Part shown: in pieces, positions 5,940 through 8,917 of the stretch | How positions within the stretch are numbered: the stretch's first letter is position 1 | How the letters are laid out: each line of letters opens with the position of its first letter | Source: Kiritimatiellales bacterium | GTDB lineage: Bacteria; Verrucomicrobiota; Kiritimatiellia; Kiritimatiellales; Pontiellaceae | NCBI GenBank assembly: GCA_030621805.1 | Contig: JAUXGY010000054.1 | Span: 1 to 8,917, forward strand | Direction of reading: 5' to 3' | Length of the DNA stretch: 8,917 bases | Translations under genes and position numbers: made by a program | The notes under the pieces: generated by a model | The model's input: only the letters and a program-made list of their open reading frames with translations | Databases searched by the model: none | What the model was told of the DNA's origin: nothing

Positions 5940-7418
5940 TCAGTTCTTTTTGTGAGGTTCTTCCGCTTTGGATGTCGGGCTGATCTGTGCACGTACGACC
6001 TTACGAAGTTTCTTGTCGGGGGTAAGAATGAGGAGTTGGTCCGCTGGAGAAGGTTCAGCCGGCCTGTTTGAAGGTTTTCGTTTTAACCGGACAATCCACT
6101 CCGAGAAGTTCTCCTTGTATAGTTCGGAATCCTTGGCTTTCTCAGGATCAACAAGGGGCTGCATCGCATGCTTAAAGGATAGACTACGCTTTACCTCATT
6201 CAGATCCAACCGAAGTTCAATGGTGTCATCGTGCAGTGTGCCATAGAAGCGGATTTCAATATTCGGAACCTCAAACACGATTGAATCCCCGATCATCAGG
6301 CCCGGAAAGCTCACGTCTTTTTTCTCTCCTCCAAAATCTATCTCCCTTACCATCTGGACGTTGAAGTCCTTCTGTTTGATCTGGATCTCGCGTGCCAGCA
6401 GGTATTCCTTCGATGATAATTTCGCATCCGCAAACAGTTCCACCATGTCGAAACCTTCTTCTCCTTCGAGGGCTTCGTTCACCTGCACGGTATACCAACC
6501 TTTTATTTTCCGATATCCGCGCTGCCTGATCGCTCGCCGGTAGACCTGCAATCTCTCCTTGAAGGCTTTCAGGATACCGGGCGCATTCTCTTGGGTGATC
6601 TTGACCATCTTCCCGTCAATATTCAGCAGAATAGTGACATTCGGAAACTTGATGGCAGTTTCCAGCGTGGAGATGGTTGACTTCACAGCCCGGTATCCCT
6701 GACCGAGTCTAAAAGAGGAAACATGGCTTACTTGCTCCAATGAGGGGACGACAGGTCGGATATTCGCACCCGTCTTTTTCTGATTCACGGCATCGGTGAG
6801 CATCTGATAAGTCTCGGTTCCTTGTAGAGCCTTGTTTGCCTCGGCACAGCCCACAACGACAGAGGACACTTCCGCACCCATCTTCACCAACCGCTCAACA
6901 ACAGCGGGGTTGGTGTTGAACTTTGCCGCATACATCAAAGCCGTTGCTCTGTTTTTATCCCGAGCATTGAGATCCGCCCCCTTCTTCACCAGTAGCTCAA
7001 CAACATCGGGATGCTTGTTAAACCTTGCCGCAATCATCAAGGCCGTTCTCCCCATTTTACCCCGCACATTGGCATCCGCCCCCATCTTCACCAGCCGCTC
7101 AATAACATCGGGATTCGTGTTAAACCTTACCGCAGCCATCAAAGCCGTTGCTCTGCGGTTATCCCGTGCATTGATATCCGCCCCCAGCTTCACTAGCCGC
7201 TCAACAACATCGGGATTGGGATTATCCTCTGCCGCAATCATCAAAACGGTACATCCATCATCCAGCTTGGCATTGACATCCGCCCCCAGCTTCACCAGCC
7301 GTTCAACAACATCAGGACTCATGTTACGCTCTGCCGCAACCATCAAAGCCGTCCAGCCGCCTGTAATCTCGGCACTGACATCAGCACCATTGGCCACGGC
7401 AGAGTTGACATCCTCCAC
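5940..7418 (-). CDS. Ankyrin-repeat protein with unknown C-terminal domain; N-terminus cut by an in-frame amber codon
   Basis: From the GTG at 7418 the frame gives 492 residues, but this start has no ribosome-binding site and falls inside the first ankyrin unit. The natural start is the ATG at 7523, in the same frame, with an ideal Shine-Dalgarno and a signal peptide; only a TAG at 7464-7466 separates the two. Residues 1-185 are ankyrin repeats of 34 residues with the core LVKxGADxNAxD and TALMxAAxxNxNPDVV; such repeats bind other proteins. Residues about 235-450 form a mixed alpha/beta region with no motif I know, followed by a Pro/Lys-rich tail ending EEPHKKN. If the leader is joined the protein is exported; if not, any product would stay in the cytoplasm. 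It may be a fresh pseudogene, a read-through gene, or a sequencing error. The stop is TGA. Confidence 0.8.
   Translation of the reverse strand: MEDVNSAVANGADVSAEITGGWTALMVAAERNMSPDVVERLVKLGADVNAKLDDGCTVLMIAAEDNPNPDVVERLVKLGADINARDNRRATALMAAVRFNTNPDVIERLVKMGADANVRGKMGRTALMIAARFNKHPDVVELLVKKGADLNARDKNRATALMYAAKFNTNPAVVERLVKMGAEVSSVVVGCAEANKALQGTETYQMLTDAVNQKKTGANIRPVVPSLEQVSHVSSFRLGQGYRAVKSTISTLETAIKFPNVTILLNIDGKMVKITQENAPGILKAFKERLQVYRRAIRQRGYRKIKGWYTVQVNEALEGEEGFDMVELFADAKLSSKEYLLAREIQIKQKDFNVQMVREIDFGGEKKDVSFPGLMIGDSIVFEVPNIEIRFYGTLHDDTIELRLDLNEVKRSLSFKHAMQPLVDPEKAKDSELYKENFSEWIVRLKRKPSNRPAEPSPADQLLILTPDKKLRKVVRAQISPTSKAEEPHKKN
6879..7388 (-). repeat. Five 102-bp tandem direct repeats encoding ankyrin units
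   Basis: Units start at 6879, 6981, 7083, 7185 and 7287 with exact 102-base spacing, so each encodes 34 residues. Each begins near the complement of GGTGAAG and ends with GGGGC-rich bases coding GAD. By eye, the units at 6879 and 7083 differ at about 15 of 102 positions, fewer than the neighbouring pair 6981 and 7083 (about 23), which hints at duplication of a two-unit block. Confidence 0.9.
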
Positions 7419-7463
7419 CGTGGCAGTCTGCCAGAACTTTACTGAAAGGAGAGGATGCTCCCC

Positions 7464-7523
7464 CTAGGCAAGAGAACTGCATAACGAAAATAGTAGAGTA
7501 GAAATAACCATCGCTGTTTTCAT
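7464..7523 (-). other. Signal-peptide leader ending in an in-frame amber stop
   Basis: ATG at 7523-7521 opens MKTAMVISTLLFSLCSSLA (19 residues), a textbook signal peptide, then TAG at 7466-7464. The frame continues without further stops as GEHPLLSVKFWQTATVEDV into the ankyrin repeats. A single change TAG to CAG would give SSLAQG, a normal signal-peptidase site, and one exported protein of 527 residues. Confidence 0.85.
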
Positions 7524-7529
7524 TTTACT

Positions 7530-7535
7530 CCTCCT
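7530..7535 (-). promoter_or_regulatory. Ideal ribosome-binding site for the ankyrin gene leader
   Basis: AGGAGG lies 6 bases before the ATG at 7523. It fixes the true start of the ankyrin gene upstream of the amber codon; no comparable site precedes the GTG at 7418. Confidence 0.85.
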
Positions 7536-7579
7536 GTTTTCTTAATCCTGTCCATTTCTATTCTGTTGGTCTGGCTGTG

Positions 7580-7601
7580 CCGGGAGATTTTGTTTTCCCG
7601 G
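7580..7601 (-). terminator. Stem-loop after the exported-protein gene, terminator-like
   Basis: CCGGGAGA and TTTCCCGG pair as an 8-bp stem (one G-T pair) around a 6-base loop. It begins 6 bases after the TGA of the exported protein (7608). No T run follows on the minus strand, so it is not a classical intrinsic terminator; it may stabilise the 3' end of the mRNA or act with a factor. Confidence 0.35.
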
Positions 7602-7607
7602 TCTTCA

Positions 7608-8204
7608 TCAATTCTTTTCATACTTGCGGCGTAGCCTTGTTTCCAAGGGGCCAGATTCGGCTTGGTCATCGGATTTCTTGAGGTCGGAGGCTGCGGTTAA
7701 TGTCCGGGCAAGCTCCATGTAGAGCCCAATCGGCCACAGGTTCGATCCCTTTGAGAATTCTTCGGGATCCTGTGACCATACGATTTGACCTGAGGAGTCC
7801 ATCAATAACGCGCGCGCTCTTACCACGAACTGTTTTCCTTCCTGCTTGCCTTCGAAACGGGCAAACAGGATGTAGTCTGTTTTCGTTTTCCATTGCTTCC
7901 GCAATGCGTGCAGTTGTTTCGCCACTTCGGCCAGATTTTCCTCGACCCAGATGAATTCCGGGTAGTGGGGCGAGACGCTGGGCAGCATCCCCCGGCGTTC
8001 CAGCATGACACCAAGACTCTCCGCTATTTCATCGGCATACTGCCACGCATCATCGTCGTCGCTGGGATTTCCCAGCATGATGGGGCAAACCAGTACCGTT
8101 TTCCCGTGCAGTTTGAGTTGGGGTTCATCCGCTTGGCAGGACAAACCGGCCATCGTTGTGATCACGGCAACGATGGCGATATATTTTGTGCATGTCGTTT
8201 TCAT
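7608..8204 (-). CDS. Exported protein of unknown family
   Basis: The 198-residue product has a signal peptide (about 1-23). The sequence GLSCQADE near its end could be a weak lipobox (Cys23) or a normal cleavage site after CQA, so lipid attachment is uncertain. The mature part begins with a strand-like KTVLVCPIML, an acidic DDDD patch (49-52), and a helical AEVAKQLHALRKQW. It then has TDYILFARFEG and RARALLMDSSGQIVWSQ, an alternating pattern seen in periplasmic proteins with a CsgG/TolB-N-like fold; this resemblance is my inference. The C-terminal 25 residues are charged and probably disordered. Its ATG overlaps the TGA of the acyl-ACP synthetase (ATGA, 8201-8204), and AAGGAGG (8212-8218, spacing 7) lies inside that gene's last codons. 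It is therefore likely co-translated with a phospholipid enzyme, but its role is unknown. Confidence 0.85.
   Translation of the reverse strand: MKTTCTKYIAIVAVITTMAGLSCQADEPQLKLHGKTVLVCPIMLGNPSDDDDAWQYADEIAESLGVMLERRGMLPSVSPHYPEFIWVEENLAEVAKQLHALRKQWKTKTDYILFARFEGKQEGKQFVVRARALLMDSSGQIVWSQDPEEFSKGSNLWPIGLYMELARTLTAASDLKKSDDQAESGPLETRLRRKYEKN
8201..8204 (-). other. ATGA overlap between acyl-ACP synthetase and exported protein genes
   Basis: TGA (8203-8201) of the synthetase and ATG (8204-8202) of the exported protein share bases, with a strong Shine-Dalgarno inside the upstream gene. The two are probably translated as a unit. Confidence 0.8.
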
Positions 8205-8917
8205 TGTTCTTCCTCCTTAAGCAAGTTGTTCCGTCCACTGCTTTTTGCCTCCACCCGCTCGGCGGCGATGGTTTTGAGCTGTTTCATGTCGAGCTTTCCG
8301 GTGCCGAGGGCAGGCATTTCGTCGATCTGGAAATAGTTGTCCTTTCGTGGGTGCCAGAGGTTGGGAAGGGTGCTGTTTGTGACGAAGTCGCGCAGCACAT
8401 CGGGATCGCCGGCCTCGTCGGTGTAAAGGACAACGAGCTGCTCGCCCTTGCGCTCGTGGGGTGCGGCGGTGACGTAGACGATTTGGCCGACGGCATCCAA
8501 ACCCTGGAGCAACACTTCCTCCACCGCAAGGTGCGGCACCATTTCGCCGCCGATTTTGCTATAGCGCATGAGCCGGTCGACAAGGAAAATGAAACCGTCG
8601 GAATCGACGCGGCCAATATCGCCGGTGTTGTACCATCCGTCCTTGAGCACCTCGGCGGTTTTTTCCGGCTGGCCGAGATAGCCCTGCATGATGTTGGGGC
8701 CTTTTACGAGCAGCAGACCTTCCTTGTTTTCGCCCAGTTCTTCGCCGGAGTCGGGATGCACCACTTTGACGGTGACACCGGGAACCGGATGGCCCACGCT
8801 ACCTTCCTTGAGACCGATTTGCCTGATACCGTCAGCATCGGCATCGGGAATGTTGGCGGATACGACCGGAGAAGCTTCGGTTGCGCCGTAGCCTTCCATT
8901 GGCCGGATGCCGAAACG
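8201..8917 (-). CDS. aas: Acyl-ACP synthetase / acyl-ACP:phospholipid acyltransferase, C-terminal part
   Basis: The frame enters from the window edge and gives 238 codons of the C-terminal end of an AMP-forming ligase. Visible motifs in order are RFGIRPMEGYGATEASPV (start, with EGYGATE as the A5-type motif), GWYNTGD (about 94-100, adenylate binding), DRLMRYSKIGGEMVPH (about 114-129, hinge) and GTGKLD (205-210, with the catalytic Lys208). The block SKIGGEMVPHLAVEE is characteristic of the Aas group, which activates free fatty acids to acyl-ACP and, through an N-terminal PlsC-like domain, re-acylates lysophospholipids. That N-terminal part lies outside the window, so whether this is the full bifunctional form or only the synthetase cannot be told. 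The ATG at 8899 is internal and not a start. It probably acts at the inner face of the membrane in fatty-acid recycling. Confidence 0.9.
   Translation of the reverse strand, partial: RFGIRPMEGYGATEASPVVSANIPDADADGIRQIGLKEGSVGHPVPGVTVKVVHPDSGEELGENKEGLLLVKGPNIMQGYLGQPEKTAEVLKDGWYNTGDIGRVDSDGFIFLVDRLMRYSKIGGEMVPHLAVEEVLLQGLDAVGQIVYVTAAPHERKGEQLVVLYTDEAGDPDVLRDFVTNSTLPNLWHPRKDNYFQIDEMPALGTGKLDMKQLKTIAAERVEAKSSGRNNLLKEEEQ

Noticed and set aside
7464..7466. Pyrrolysine or genome-wide amber recoding at the TAG
   Set aside because: TAG ends the lipase gene normally in the same window, and the position is a signal-peptide junction where Gln (CAG) is the natural residue.
6832..7467. Long plus-strand frame (211 codons) opposite the ankyrin repeats
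   Set aside because: It is the antisense of a repetitive gene; its Ser/Thr/Ala-rich periodic sequence mirrors the 102-bp repeats and it has no ribosome-binding site or known motif.

Overview
The window reads as part of a bacterial chromosome with moderate GC. Every supported gene lies on the minus strand, so gene order below follows transcription from high to low coordinates. No RNA gene, phage gene, transposase or CRISPR array was seen. The gene content fits the Verrucomicrobiota/Kiritimatiellota (PVC) group: an acyl-ACP synthetase of the Aas type, a secreted thioredoxin-like protein with the motif SGSDWCGWC, many small exported proteins of unknown function, and PAS-rich sensors. This placement is by resemblance only and is moderately uncertain.

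Region 1 (8917-7608): the C-terminal 238 codons of an Aas-like acyl-ACP synthetase/acyltransferase overlap, by an ATGA junction, a small exported protein of unknown family. A stem-loop sits just after that gene.

Region 2 (7523-5940): an ankyrin-repeat gene with a perfect ribosome-binding site and a good signal peptide. An in-frame amber codon (TAG, 7464-7466) falls exactly at the predicted signal-peptide end. The remaining ORF is intact for almost 500 codons and carries five 102-bp tandem repeats and an unrecognised C-terminal domain. This is the most unusual feature of the window.

Region 3 (5803-4246): a four-helix membrane protein overlaps an alpha/beta hydrolase of the lysophospholipase/monoacylglycerol-lipase type. 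Just after the lipase is a well-formed ribosome-binding site and GTG start for a peptide that looks like the first residues of a diacylglycerol-kinase-family protein, stopped after 19 codons. This looks like the remnant of a lipid-metabolism partner gene.

Region 4 (4245-2090): a small lipoprotein of unknown family, a secreted thioredoxin-fold protein with a long coiled-coil tail, and Maf (nucleotide pyrophosphatase).

Region 5 (2038-1): a membrane-anchored protein with three PAS domains and no output domain, joined by an ATGA overlap to a second membrane protein with an extracytoplasmic sensor-like region that runs off the window. These two probably form one signalling unit. Two themes recur: membrane-lipid turnover (Aas, lipase, possible kinase remnant) and exported or envelope proteins.
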